Shown here: piece by piece, positions 33,386-41,095 of the stretch | Numbering within the stretch: position 1 is the stretch's first letter | How the letters are laid out: each line of letters begins with the position of its first letter | Assembly (NCBI GenBank): GCA_020060625.1 | Contig: JAGUZU010000016.1 | Location: 1 to 64,000 of the forward strand | From: Anaerolineales bacterium | Lineage (GTDB): Bacteria > Chloroflexota > Anaerolineae > Anaerolineales > Villigracilaceae | DNA: 64,000 nucleotides | Direction of reading: 5' to 3' | Translations under genes and position numbers: made by a program | Notes under the pieces: model-generated | Told to the model about the DNA's origin: nothing | Seen by the model: the letters and a program-made list of their open reading frames with translations, nothing else | Database searches by the model: none

Positions 33386-34753
33386 TTATTCGAGAATCTC
33401 GTTCCAATCCAACTCCCCAAACGCCTTGCGCAGGCGGTGACCATCGTCCACGACGATGTATTGCAGGTTGGTGAATAACTTCTCCGCAACCTCGCGCGCG
33501 GGCTCGAGCGGGACGACGTCGTCTTCTGCCCCGTGGATAATGATCGTTGGAACAGAAACAGGTTCGAGGTCCAGGTAAGAGGCGAAGGGGTCACGCAGCA
33601 GGGCGGGGGCGAGCAGGATCAACTTCCGCACCTGGGTCGGGTGTTTGCAGGTGAAGACCGTCCCCATCAAGCCGCCGAAGGATGAGCCGATGATGGTCCA
33701 GTTTTTTTTGCGTCCCAAAATTGGTCTGAGCTGCGCCATGCGTTCTTCGAATTCGCCGGTGAAATCGGGCGTGACCATGCCGGGGAATTTTTCGGCGAAC
33801 TGACGGGCTTTGCCGCTCTGGCTGGTGGATTCAAGCCCGTGCAGGTAAATGATGCGGGTGTTGTCCATTTTCTTTTTCCTTGCTTTCGGCTTGACCGGGG
33901 TGGCGGGCGTTTCATCGACAAAGTCGTCCAATTCTTTGGCGGATTTTGGCATGATGGCTTGCGGGCGGAGAATCTCGCGCAGTTCCTTTTGCAGGGGAGG
34001 CGGGAAGGACGATGAAATACGACGAAGGGTGATCGCGGTCATTGGGTTTTCGGTATTCGTCAGAATATGCTTGAGCATGAAAATGGTTTCGTTCGACGAG
34101 GCGCGGTAGAGCGCGACGATCAGTTCCGAAAGGTCGTTTTGGATCAGGGTGGGCGCTTCTTCTATAACGGGTTCGACGATGTCGAAAATGGCGGGGAGGT
34201 TTTCAAAGCCGGTATCCGCGATCATGGGGATGAGCGCCTGAATGCCGTTCGACCATGCGCGCGGACGTTCGGGATGAAGATATTCCCGCACCAGCGCCAG
34301 AAACTGATTGGGGGCTTCCTTGCGCATGCGCGTCATGCTGGTGGAAAGCAATGCGGCGCGGACGTTTGGGTCGCGGATCTGCTGTGTCCATGCGGTGATG
34401 CGGGGGAGCAGGCGTTCCTCCTGCGGTGGGATGCGTCCGAGCAGGAATGCCGCGAGCAGGCGCGTTTCGAGCGCGCCTTCGTCCCAAAGCGCGTCGGCGA
34501 GCTCCAGCGCGAAATGCGGGTTTTCTTCCGCGACGGCGCGAAGTTCGTTTTCGATTTGAGTCAAAACGGCAGGCGGCGTGCGGTAGGTTTTCAAGTTCGA
34601 GCCGGGGGCGACGTTTTCAACCGTGCGAAGCGTGTAATTAACGTAGAATTCCAAAACCTCGCGCAAATGCTTCATGAACTCGTCGGGCAGAAAGAAGAAA
34701 TCTGCCAGGCGGGCGGCTTGTTTGCGGAGGCGGGCGAGATCTATGGCGGGCAT
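33386..34753 (-). CDS. helical-repeat domain fused to an alpha/beta-hydrolase (esterase) domain
   Basis: 455 residues. Residues 1-285 are all-helical, with HEAT/ARM-like pairs (for example LALVREYLHPERPRAWSNGIQ and VIEEAPTLIQNDLSELIVALYR). A Lys/Pro linker (about 288-300) leads to a compact alpha/beta-hydrolase of about 150 residues (IIYLHGLESTSQSGKA, GSSFGGLMG as Ser elbow, HGAEDDVVP with Asp, DDGHRL with His), like YqiA/YcfP esterases. A Met directly starts the hydrolase part (MDNTRIIYLHG), so it may be a recent fusion of two genes. The helical part could recruit a partner. No close family is known to me. Confidence 0.75.
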   Translation of the reverse strand: MPAIDLARLRKQAARLADFFFLPDEFMKHLREVLEFYVNYTLRTVENVAPGSNLKTYRTPPAVLTQIENELRAVAEENPHFALELADALWDEGALETRLLAAFLLGRIPPQEERLLPRITAWTQQIRDPNVRAALLSTSMTRMRKEAPNQFLALVREYLHPERPRAWSNGIQALIPMIADTGFENLPAIFDIVEPVIEEAPTLIQNDLSELIVALYRASSNETIFMLKHILTNTENPMTAITLRRISSSFPPPLQKELREILRPQAIMPKSAKELDDFVDETPATPVKPKARKKKMDNTRIIYLHGLESTSQSGKARQFAEKFPGMVTPDFTGEFEERMAQLRPILGRKKNWTIIGSSFGGLMGTVFTCKHPTQVRKLILLAPALLRDPFASYLDLEPVSVPTIIIHGAEDDVVPLEPAREVAEKLFTNLQYIVVDDGHRLRKAFGELDWNEILE

Positions 34754-34760
34754 TTCAATA

Positions 34761-34815
34761 AGTGTCAGGCGTCAAGTGTCCAGTGTCAGGTGAGTTGGTC
34801 GTAACCTGACACTGG
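34761..34815. repeat. CAGTGTCAGGT-type inverted repeat between proS and the esterase fusion
   Basis: A 12-bp perfect inverted repeat, CCAGTGTCAGGT (34780-34791) and ACCTGACACTGG (34804-34815), preceded by a partial copy (AGTGTCAGGC). It could be a proS terminator without a T-tract, or a member of a dispersed repeat family. Confidence 0.6.
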
Positions 34816-34830
34816 AACACCTGAAACTTC

Positions 34831-36273
34831 TTAATACGCTCTACCAAACAGCGCTTTCTTTTCGGCTTCGTTTCCGCAGACGATACACTTGCCCTTACCT
34901 TCGGGCTGTCCTTCGAGGGGGATGCAGCGGGCGGTGGCTTTGGTGTCTTCCTTGATCTTTGCTTCGCACGCCTTGTTTCCGCACCAGTAGGAAAATGCCC
35001 AGCCGTCTGCAACGACCTTCTTGAGGTCATTGTAGGATTTGGGGTCGTGGATATTTGCATCGCGGAATTCGGTGGCGCGTTTGAGGAGTGAATCATGAAT
35101 CTCGGACAGAAGCCCGCTCACAGTCGAGGCGAGAGCCGTTTGCGAGACGAAGGATTTGCCCTCGCGTCCTGCCACGTCCCGTCTTGCCAGCGCCACCGAG
35201 CCTTTTTCCACATCCTTGGGTCCGATCTCGATACGGACGGGCACGCCGCGCATTTCCCAGTCGTTGTATTTGAAACCGGGCGTGAGACCCTCGCGGTCGT
35301 CCATTTTGATGCGAATGCCCGCGGCTTTGAGTTCAGAGAAGACCTTATCCGCCACTTCCATGACCTTGCTCTTTTCCTCGTCGGTTTTGTAAATGGGAAC
35401 GACGATGGCTTGAATGGGCGCAACTTTGGGAGGCAGGATGAGACCCTGGTCATCGCCATGGGTCATGATGATCGCGCCGATCATGCGCGTGGACAAACCC
35501 CACGAAGTGGTGTACGCGTATTCGAGCGTGTTTTCCCTGTTCAGGAACTGGATGTCGAACGCCTTGGCGAAGTTCTGACCGAAATAATGCGACGTGCCGG
35601 ATTGCAGCGCCTTCTTGTCCTGCATCATCGCCTCGATGGTGGTGGACATCACCGCGCCCGCGAATTTTTCGGTCTCGGTCTTGACGCCTTTGATGACAGG
35701 GATGGCGCAATCGTTGATCGCAAAGTCGGTATAGACATCCAACATGCGATAAGTCTCTTCTTGCGCTTCTTCTGCGGAGGCGTGCGCGGTGTGACCTTCC
35801 TGCCAGTAGAACTCGGCGGTGCGCAGGAAGAGTTTGGTGCGCAGTTCCCAGCGCAAGACCGAACCCCATTGGTTGATCAACACGGGCAGGTCGCGCCAGG
35901 ACTTGATCCATTTCGAATACATGTATCCGATGATGGTCTCGGACGTGGGGCGCACAACCAGCGGTTCTTCCAACTCTTCACCGCCACCGTGCGTGACGAC
36001 CGCCAGTTCGGGCGCGAAACCTTCCACGTGTTCCTTTTCCTTTTCAAAGAACGACATGGGGATGAGCGTGGGGAACGCCGCGTTAACGTGACCCGTCTCC
36101 TTGAAGCGCCTGTCCAGTCCGGCTTGCATGTTCTCCCAAAGCGTCCAGCCGTAGGGTTTCACGACCATACAACCGCGCACAGGGGAGTAATCCGCCATGT
36201 CCGCTTTCAGGACGAGTTTGTTGTACCATTCTGAAAAGTCTTCCGCGCGTGTGGGTAATTTATCTTCAGCCAT
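34831..36273 (-). CDS. proS: prolyl-tRNA synthetase, archaeal/eukaryotic-type
   Basis: 480 residues. This is the short ProRS without the bacterial editing insertion. Class II motifs are seen: ALIP/TLIPMSFF, VVRPTSETIIGYMYSKWIKSWRDLPVLINQWGSVLRWE (motif 2 region; only key parts recalled), and LGLSTRMIGAIIMTHGDDQGLILPP near motif 3. The C-terminal zinc domain has CGNKAC...CIVCG cysteines and ends GRAY as in the archaeal form. It attaches proline to tRNA-Pro. An RBS AGAGGAAAC precedes the ATG. Confidence 0.94.
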   Translation of the reverse strand: MAEDKLPTRAEDFSEWYNKLVLKADMADYSPVRGCMVVKPYGWTLWENMQAGLDRRFKETGHVNAAFPTLIPMSFFEKEKEHVEGFAPELAVVTHGGGEELEEPLVVRPTSETIIGYMYSKWIKSWRDLPVLINQWGSVLRWELRTKLFLRTAEFYWQEGHTAHASAEEAQEETYRMLDVYTDFAINDCAIPVIKGVKTETEKFAGAVMSTTIEAMMQDKKALQSGTSHYFGQNFAKAFDIQFLNRENTLEYAYTTSWGLSTRMIGAIIMTHGDDQGLILPPKVAPIQAIVVPIYKTDEEKSKVMEVADKVFSELKAAGIRIKMDDREGLTPGFKYNDWEMRGVPVRIEIGPKDVEKGSVALARRDVAGREGKSFVSQTALASTVSGLLSEIHDSLLKRATEFRDANIHDPKSYNDLKKVVADGWAFSYWCGNKACEAKIKEDTKATARCIPLEGQPEGKGKCIVCGNEAEKKALFGRAY

Positions 36274-36302
36274 GTTTCCTCTTTAATTCGTTTGCATGTT
36301 TA

Positions 36303-36332
36303 CAGGTTGAAACGTTTAAACGTTCAAACCTG
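36303..36332. repeat. near-perfect 30-bp palindrome at the LOG-proS junction
   Basis: CAGGTT(G)AAACGTTTAAACGTT...AACCTG, nearly symmetric around AACGTTTAAACGTT. It overlaps the 3' end of the LOG gene and lies about 30 bp before proS. A repeat element, an mRNA hairpin or an operator are all possible. Confidence 0.6.
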
Positions 36333-36863
36333 ATAACTTCCCAACTTGTCTACAGCAGTTTTTACATCCTCCGCAAACAGCAATAACTCACGCTGGTTCA
36401 TGGGCATGTAGGTATGGAACTCATCGAAGAACTGATCGAACGTAGACTGCCAGCCGCGCCCGACCAGTATCAACGGGCTCCGGTGACGAGACTCCACGAT
36501 CATCAAATTCCACATCAGGGTAATCTCGGTCATCGTGCCTGCGCCGCCGGGGAGGGCAATTGCCGCGTCGCATTCCTCGACCAAAGCCTGCAACCTCTCC
36601 ATCAGGCTTTTCCTTCGCCGTTCCTCTTTCACCCACTGATTCGGCTTGACAGGTCTCCATGCTTCGATCTCCTCGCACGTCACGCCGACGACATGTCCGC
36701 CCGCCTCATACGCGCCGCGCGAGACCGCCTCCATCGTGCCGATGTAGCCGCCTGTGAGGACAGTATGTCCGCGTTGGGCGAGAAGCTGTCCGAGTTCCAT
36801 CGCTTCGGTGTAGGCTGTGTCGCCTTCTTTGGGTTGTGAGCCGCCGAATACAGAGATGTTCAT
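36324..36863 (-). CDS. LOG-family protein (TIGR00725-type)
   Basis: 179 residues with the Rossmann loop ISVFGGSQPKEGD, GGYIGTMEAVSRGAYEAGG and the family signature LPGGAGTMTEI. LOG proteins are phosphoribohydrolases that release cytokinin-like bases from nucleotides; many bacterial members have other substrates. It is upstream of proS on the same strand, and a palindromic repeat element lies at its 5' side. Confidence 0.88.
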   Translation of the reverse strand: MNISVFGGSQPKEGDTAYTEAMELGQLLAQRGHTVLTGGYIGTMEAVSRGAYEAGGHVVGVTCEEIEAWRPVKPNQWVKEERRRKSLMERLQALVEECDAAIALPGGAGTMTEITLMWNLMIVESRHRSPLILVGRGWQSTFDQFFDEFHTYMPMNQRELLLFAEDVKTAVDKLGSYQV

Positions 36864-36877
36864 AATTTCTCTTGTTA

Positions 36878-36967
36878 TGTCACTCTGAGCGTAGCGAAGA
36901 GTCCCGGTCTTAGGTTGCTTGAAGACAAAATCCGAGATTCTTCGTCGCCTCGCTCCTCAGAATGACA
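36878..36967. repeat. interspersed palindromic repeat, GTCATTCTGA/TCAGAATGACA family, copy B
   Basis: An imperfect inverted element with ends TGTCACTCTGAG and CTCAGAATGACA and inner arm pairs AGCGAAGAGT and ATTCTTCGTCGC. It is closely related to 20949-21017 and separates two reverse-strand genes. Confidence 0.75.
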
Positions 36968-36971
36968 TAAT

Positions 36972-37283
36972 TCATTTTTTATCCCATTCACGGGACTTGT
37001 TCACTTCGATCTTCTTCACCACTGCCTCCTCCAAATCAATCCCTGAAACGGACGCTAATTGGAGGAGATATAACGTCACATCGGCAAGTTCGCTTCCCAA
37101 TTCGTCTTTGTCCTTGATCTCGTCCGTGAATTGGAAGTGTTCCAAAATCTCCGCCGCTTCAATGGAAAGCGAAACCGCCAGGTTGCGCGGCGTCTGCGGA
37201 CGTTTGCTGTCCGCCGCATACCAGCCTTTGGATTTCACCAGCATGTGCATTTCTTCCGTCAGTTCGGCAATTGTAACTGGCAT
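36972..37283 (-). CDS. MazG-type nucleotide pyrophosphohydrolase
   Basis: 103 residues, all-alpha NTP-PPase. Metal-binding pattern: SLSIEAAEILEHFQF then ELGSELADVTLYLLQLAS (two ExxE/D-type helices). Small single-domain MazG-like enzymes hydrolyse (deoxy)nucleoside triphosphates to monophosphates, often as house-cleaning. The start at 37283 has an AGAGG ribosome site. Just upstream lies a transcription terminator preceded by a leaderless 18-codon frame (37351-37407), a possible attenuator. Confidence 0.85.
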   Translation of the reverse strand: MPVTIAELTEEMHMLVKSKGWYAADSKRPQTPRNLAVSLSIEAAEILEHFQFTDEIKDKDELGSELADVTLYLLQLASVSGIDLEEAVVKKIEVNKSREWDKK

Positions 37284-37294
37284 TTGACCTCTGC

Positions 37295-37328
37295 AAATAA
37301 AAACGGCTCGCCAGAGTCTGGGAGCCGT
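37295..37328 (-). terminator. terminator-like hairpin in the leader of the MazG-type gene
   Basis: On the reverse strand: stem ACGGCTC/GAGCCGT (37322-37328 with 37303-37309), inner CCAG/CTGG, then UUUUUAUUU just before the RBS. It is a complete intrinsic terminator inside the 5' leader of the gene. Confidence 0.7.
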
Positions 37329-37347
37329 CCGTTGACGTGATGAACTG

Positions 37348-37370
37348 AATCTATCCAGACCAGGTAGATT
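37348..37370 (-). promoter_or_regulatory. candidate anti-terminator hairpin in the leader
   Basis: AATCTA/TAGATT stem (arms 37348-37353 and 37365-37370). Its inner GUCUGG (37360 to 37355 on the transcript) can also pair with CCAGAC (37321 to 37316) inside the terminator stem. The two structures cannot both form, as in classical attenuators. Confidence 0.4.
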
Positions 37371-37407
37371 TTCCACTGCGAGGGGACGGGTTGGGGTTCA
37401 TTAACAT
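37351..37407 (-). CDS. putative 18-residue leader peptide
   Basis: ATG at 37405-37407 lies 7 nt after TATAAT (37415-37420) on the reverse strand. The frame encodes MLMNPNPSPRSGKSTWSG and its stop lies in the first hairpin arm. Like the other starts in this genome, it fits a leaderless transcript. Expression is a prediction only. Confidence 0.4.
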   Translation of the reverse strand: MLMNPNPSPRSGKSTWSG

Positions 37408-37414
37408 GCCGCCG

Positions 37415-37420
37415 ATTATA
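37415..37420 (-). promoter_or_regulatory. -10 hexamer TATAAT for the leader-MazG transcript
   Basis: TATAAT on the reverse strand; the first ATG follows after 7 nt. The transcript would run through an 18-codon frame and a terminator before the MazG-type gene. Confidence 0.55.
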
Positions 37421-37481
37421 CCTGAAAATTTGTTTGGGAGGCGCATCAGTTTCACGGGTAAAATTGAGGCGGAGTTTTGTC

Positions 37482-38555
37482 ATGCCGCCCCTGCTTCAAT
37501 TTGTAATTCGCCGTTTTATGTCCATCCCGGTTTCTTTGCTGGTCATTACCATGGTTCTTTATGGGGGAGTGATGTTGACGCCGCCCGAGGCGCGCGCCAC
37601 CCTGTACATGCCAGATAACCTGCCCCCCCGGCTTACCGATCAACAATATGCAAACATCGAAGAAAAAATCATCAGGCTTCATCATTTGCGCGACCCCTTC
37701 CCTGTGCAATACTACTTTTGGGTGAAGACCCTTTTCGATGGGAAATGGGGGTACAGCCCATCGTTGAACGAATACGTCCTCCCGTCCCTCCTCCGGCGGA
37801 CGCCTGCCACGCTGGAACTGGCGGTTTACTCCCTCCTGCTTTTGATCCCGCTCGGGTTGGTGAGCGGCGTGACGGCGGGTTGGAAACGGAGCGGCTCCTT
37901 CGACAGGGGATTTAGAGCGCTCGCCTTCCTCGGCACATCCATTCCGCCGTTTATTTTAGCCATCGTCCTTCTTTCGATCTTTTACATCAACCTCAGCTGG
38001 TTTTTCCCCGGACGACTCGACCTCGCTTACACCCTCGAAATTTCGGCGGGAAATTTCATCCCCTATACCGGCATGATGACGGTTGACGCGCTTCTGAACG
38101 GGCGGACCGATATCCTGGATAACGCTTTTCGCCACCTTGCCATGCCTGCCTTTACATTGAGCATCTATCACTGGGCTACGTTGGGGCGCGTTACCCGCGT
38201 ATCCATGCTGGGCGAGAAAAGAAAGGAATACGTCACTGCCGCAAAAGCGCGCGGACTCGTCGAGCGGAAAATCGTGTGGAAGCATGTGTTCCGCAACATC
38301 CTTACCCCTTCGCTTACGAGCATGGCATTGTCTGCCACATCCATTGTTACGGGCGTCTTCGTTTCGGAGATCATTTACGATATCGACGGGATTTCCGGGG
38401 TCATTGTGCGCGCCATGAGCGGCATTCCGGATGCGCCCGCTGCTCTCGGTTTTGCGATGTACAGTGTGATCATGACCCTTCTGCTAACGTTCTTCCTGGA
38501 CGTGACACAAGCCATCCTTGACCCGCGCGTGCGCGAAGGGGTGTTGAAAACATGA
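37482..38555 (+). CDS. ABC transporter permease, dipeptide/oligopeptide (DppB) type
   Basis: 357 residues with about six helices. The N-terminal RRFMSIPVSLLVITMVLYGGVM is typical of DppB/OppB, and the EAA loop GRVTRVSMLGEKRKEYVTAAKARGL contacts the ATPase. The periplasmic loop (about 30-95) is shortened compared with OppB. It overlaps the DppC-type permease by ATGA. No solute-binding protein or ATPase gene is in the window, so the cognate parts are elsewhere. A TAAAAT hexamer lies about 17 nt upstream of the start. Confidence 0.9.
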   Translation: MPPLLQFVIRRFMSIPVSLLVITMVLYGGVMLTPPEARATLYMPDNLPPRLTDQQYANIEEKIIRLHHLRDPFPVQYYFWVKTLFDGKWGYSPSLNEYVLPSLLRRTPATLELAVYSLLLLIPLGLVSGVTAGWKRSGSFDRGFRALAFLGTSIPPFILAIVLLSIFYINLSWFFPGRLDLAYTLEISAGNFIPYTGMMTVDALLNGRTDILDNAFRHLAMPAFTLSIYHWATLGRVTRVSMLGEKRKEYVTAAKARGLVERKIVWKHVFRNILTPSLTSMALSATSIVTGVFVSEIIYDIDGISGVIVRAMSGIPDAPAALGFAMYSVIMTLLLTFFLDVTQAILDPRVREGVLKT

Positions 38556-39508
38556 GCCGCCCCCGCTTATTCTTCCGACACTGGCGGAACCGGCTGAGTC
38601 TGCTGCTGATTCTTGGGTACGTTTTTGTCGCCATTACCGCCCCCTACCTTTCCCCGGACGACCCGAAGAACCCCAGCCCATTCATGCGCGTGGGACGGGC
38701 GTTCGAATCCAGACCGTTGCCTCCCGACGATAAAGCCGTTTTAGGGATGCTGCCGCGCGGCATTGACGTGTATCATGCGTTGGTGTGGGGTTCGCGCGAC
38801 GCGCTTCAATTCGGGCTGATTGTTGCGATAAGCACTGCGTTGTTTGGCGTCGTTTATGGCGCCGCCTCGGGCTATGCCGGCGGGCGGGTTGGCGGGTTTA
38901 TGCTCAGGGTTGCCGATTCCTTCCTTGCTTTTCCGCCCATTGCGGGCGTCGTTTTCCTCCAGCAACTCTTCGCCGTGACCATCACAGCGATGGGCGGCAT
39001 ATATTACACATCGGATATCCTGGGGCGGGTGGTCGAGATTCGAGGTCCTGCGACAATAATTCAGGTATTGTTCGAAAACGTCAACCCGCTCATGTTGAGT
39101 CTGATCCTCTTTTCGTGGATGCCCTATGCAAGACTCATTCATTCCATCGTCATCACCTTGAAGCAGACCGGCTTTGTTCAGGCGGCGCGCGCCCTGGGCG
39201 GCGGCTCATCCTGGGTCATTCGCAAACATCTTTTGCCAAATTCACTGGGACCCGCCGTCGTGTTGGCGGCGCGCGACGTGGGTGGCGTTGTCCTTTTGCA
39301 GGCTACGCTCACTTTCATCAATATTGGCGGCGATTCAGTTTGGGGAACGATGCTGGCGCAGGGGCGCAACTGGATACTCGGACCCGGCGGCAGTCTGCTC
39401 ACTTATTGGTGGGTGTTCATTCCACCCACACTGGCTGTCATGTTATTTGGTATTGCCTGGAATTTGCTGGGTGATGGGATCAACGACCTGCTCGACCCGC
39501 ATACATGA
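38552..39508 (+). CDS. ABC transporter permease, dipeptide (DppC) type
   Basis: 318 residues. N-terminal helix with TAPYLSP-like turn (ITAPYLSPDDP), then YGAASGYAGGRVGGFMLRVAD and the EAA loop QTGFVQAARALGGGSSWVIRKHLLPN. Partner of the preceding DppB-type subunit (ATGA overlap). An unusual long segment around 150-185 (YYTSDILGRVVEIRGPA) lies between helices. It is followed by cca, again with ATGA overlap, so a tRNA enzyme is co-transcribed with a transporter pair. Confidence 0.9.
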   Translation: MSRPRLFFRHWRNRLSLLLILGYVFVAITAPYLSPDDPKNPSPFMRVGRAFESRPLPPDDKAVLGMLPRGIDVYHALVWGSRDALQFGLIVAISTALFGVVYGAASGYAGGRVGGFMLRVADSFLAFPPIAGVVFLQQLFAVTITAMGGIYYTSDILGRVVEIRGPATIIQVLFENVNPLMLSLILFSWMPYARLIHSIVITLKQTGFVQAARALGGGSSWVIRKHLLPNSLGPAVVLAARDVGGVVLLQATLTFINIGGDSVWGTMLAQGRNWILGPGGSLLTYWWVFIPPTLAVMLFGIAWNLLGDGINDLLDPHT

Positions 39509-40776
39509 CGCAACCCGACATGCTCCGCCTCCTTCGTGACCCAAACCTGATTCCGCCTGAAAAGCAGAATCTACTCTCGGACCTTGCCGCCCAAGCCGCC
39601 TCTTTGGGCTTTTCCTGTTATCTCGTTGGAGGCTTCGTCCGCGACCTGTTGCTCCGCCGCCCCGTCAAAGACCTGGATTTTGTCGTCGAAGGCGACGCGA
39701 TCAAACTTGGCAGAATGCTTGTAAAAAAATTCGGCGGCAAACTTACGCCGCATAAAAAATTTCACACCGCCGTCTGGCGCCTGCCTTCAACCTTCAACCT
39801 TCATCCTTCATTCCTGGATTTGATCACCGCCCGCAAAGAAACCTATGCGTACCCCGGCGCGCTGCCAACGGTTACTCCCTCAACAATCGAAAACGACCTG
39901 CGTCGCCGCGATTTTACGATCAATGCCCTGGCTGTCCGATTGGATGGCGACCGTTTCGGTGAATTGCTCGACCCGTTGAACGGACAGGGCGATCTCGAAG
40001 AGGGAATCGTTCGCGTCTTGCATCCCCGGTCTTTCATTGACGATCCCACGCGCATCCTCCGCGCCTTACGTTATGAAGGGCGATACTCCTTCGACCTTGA
40101 CTCTTTAACATCAGACCTAATCAACTCCGAAGCGCTCGCCATTCTTTCGCAACTCAGTGGTGAGCGCCTGCGTCACGAACTTGATTTGATTTTCGAGGAA
40201 GATCAGTTTGCCCGCATTCTGCTTCGTGCAGGCAAATTTGGTCTTTTAAAGTCCATCCACCCCAAAATGCCGGAATTCAATCAGGATTATGCAGGTTTCC
40301 TTGAAATGGACAACCGGCTTGATGTCTCTGCGGACCGGCGCGTGATGGGATACATGCTCTGGTTTATGAATTTATCCGAAGAGGATGTTTTCTCGATTTC
40401 CAGTCGTCTTGGTTTTACAAACGAATTGACATTGTCTGTTTGGGCGGCGGCGCAACTGAAGAGGAGCCTGCCGCATTTGGCGGGTTCGAAGCCAAGCGTG
40501 TGGACGTATGCCCTGGAGAAACTGCCGCTTTTGTCCATTTATGCGGTGTATCTTGTTTCGCGCGAGAACGCATTGCTGGATTACATTTCCATGTGGAGGC
40601 ATGTCAAACCTCATACAACCGGCAATGACTTGTTAAAAAGAAAATTGACGCCGGGTCCGCGATTTGGAGATATTCTCTCCCGCCTCCGTGCGGCATGGCT
40701 GGATGGGGAAGTGCAGTCTCTTGCGCAGGAGAAAAAGCTGCTTGAGCGCCTGCTTGAAGAAAGAGGAGCAACGTAG
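39505..40776 (+). CDS. cca: CCA tRNA nucleotidyltransferase / poly(A) polymerase family
   Basis: 423 residues. The NTase head has YLVGGFVRDLLLRRPVKDLDFVVEGDA (the DxD metal site), FHTAVWRL, and DFTINALAVRLDG, RVLHPRSFIDDPTRILRALRYEGRYSF (the ERxxxExx/RxxR region). A helical neck and body follow with SGERLRHELDLIF. It is a class II tRNA nucleotidyltransferase. Without a CCA-end test the choice between full CCA-adding and A-adding (as in split enzymes of some bacteria) cannot be made. Its stop codon lies in the loop of a terminator. Confidence 0.9.
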   Translation: MTQPDMLRLLRDPNLIPPEKQNLLSDLAAQAASLGFSCYLVGGFVRDLLLRRPVKDLDFVVEGDAIKLGRMLVKKFGGKLTPHKKFHTAVWRLPSTFNLHPSFLDLITARKETYAYPGALPTVTPSTIENDLRRRDFTINALAVRLDGDRFGELLDPLNGQGDLEEGIVRVLHPRSFIDDPTRILRALRYEGRYSFDLDSLTSDLINSEALAILSQLSGERLRHELDLIFEEDQFARILLRAGKFGLLKSIHPKMPEFNQDYAGFLEMDNRLDVSADRRVMGYMLWFMNLSEEDVFSISSRLGFTNELTLSVWAAAQLKRSLPHLAGSKPSVWTYALEKLPLLSIYAVYLVSRENALLDYISMWRHVKPHTTGNDLLKRKLTPGPRFGDILSRLRAAWLDGEVQSLAQEKKLLERLLEERGAT

Positions 40777-40798
40777 CGGGTTGCTCCTCTTTCTTTTA
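40756..40798 (+). terminator. intrinsic terminator overlapping the end of cca
   Basis: A 16-bp stem GAAGAAAGAGGAGCAAC/GTTGCTCCTCTTTCTT (40756-40772 and 40780-40795). The cca stop codon (TAG, 40774-40776) lies in its loop. T-rich sequence follows. Confidence 0.85.
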
Positions 40799-41095
40799 TC
40801 TTATTCGCGCCCGGGCGGAGAGCGCCAGTAATAAAGGGCGTAATTGTTCGGGCGCGGTCGTGTCGCTGACGTGGATGGTGTGACTGCGTTCGTCGGTGGT
40901 GACGGTAATGGTGTAAGTAAACGAATCGGGGACGGGCGGTTTGGCGGGATCAACTTCAAGGCGGAAGAAATCTGCCTGGTCGAGGAGCAGGTTGAAGGTC
41001 TGGGCTTGATGCGGGGGCATGTCATCCAGATCGAGAGACAGGATGATCGTTCGTCCCATGAAGCCGCCGCTTTGGACGAAGTCGATCTTTGTCAT
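40796..41095 (-). CDS. emfourin-like M4 protease inhibitor
   Basis: 99 residues. The sequence KIDFVQSGGFMGRTIILSLDLDDMPPHQAQTF... (short blocks only) with YTITVTTDERSHTIHVSD and PEQLRPLLLAL fits the protealysin inhibitor emfourin. In known pairs the inhibitor gene lies next to its M4 protease, and here the ATGA overlap with the protease gene (41092-41095) gives exactly that. It is cytoplasmic by sequence, as is emfourin. Confidence 0.8.
   Translation of the reverse strand: MTKIDFVQSGGFMGRTIILSLDLDDMPPHQAQTFNLLLDQADFFRLEVDPAKPPVPDSFTYTITVTTDERSHTIHVSDTTAPEQLRPLLLALSARARIR

Noticed and set aside
35095..36234. 379-residue forward frame opposite proS
   Set aside because: proS has all class II motifs on the reverse strand.
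37284..37420. tRNA, T-box or known riboswitch in the leader of the MazG-type gene
   Set aside because: No cloverleaf, specifier loop or known aptamer core was found; only the leader frame and two hairpins remain.
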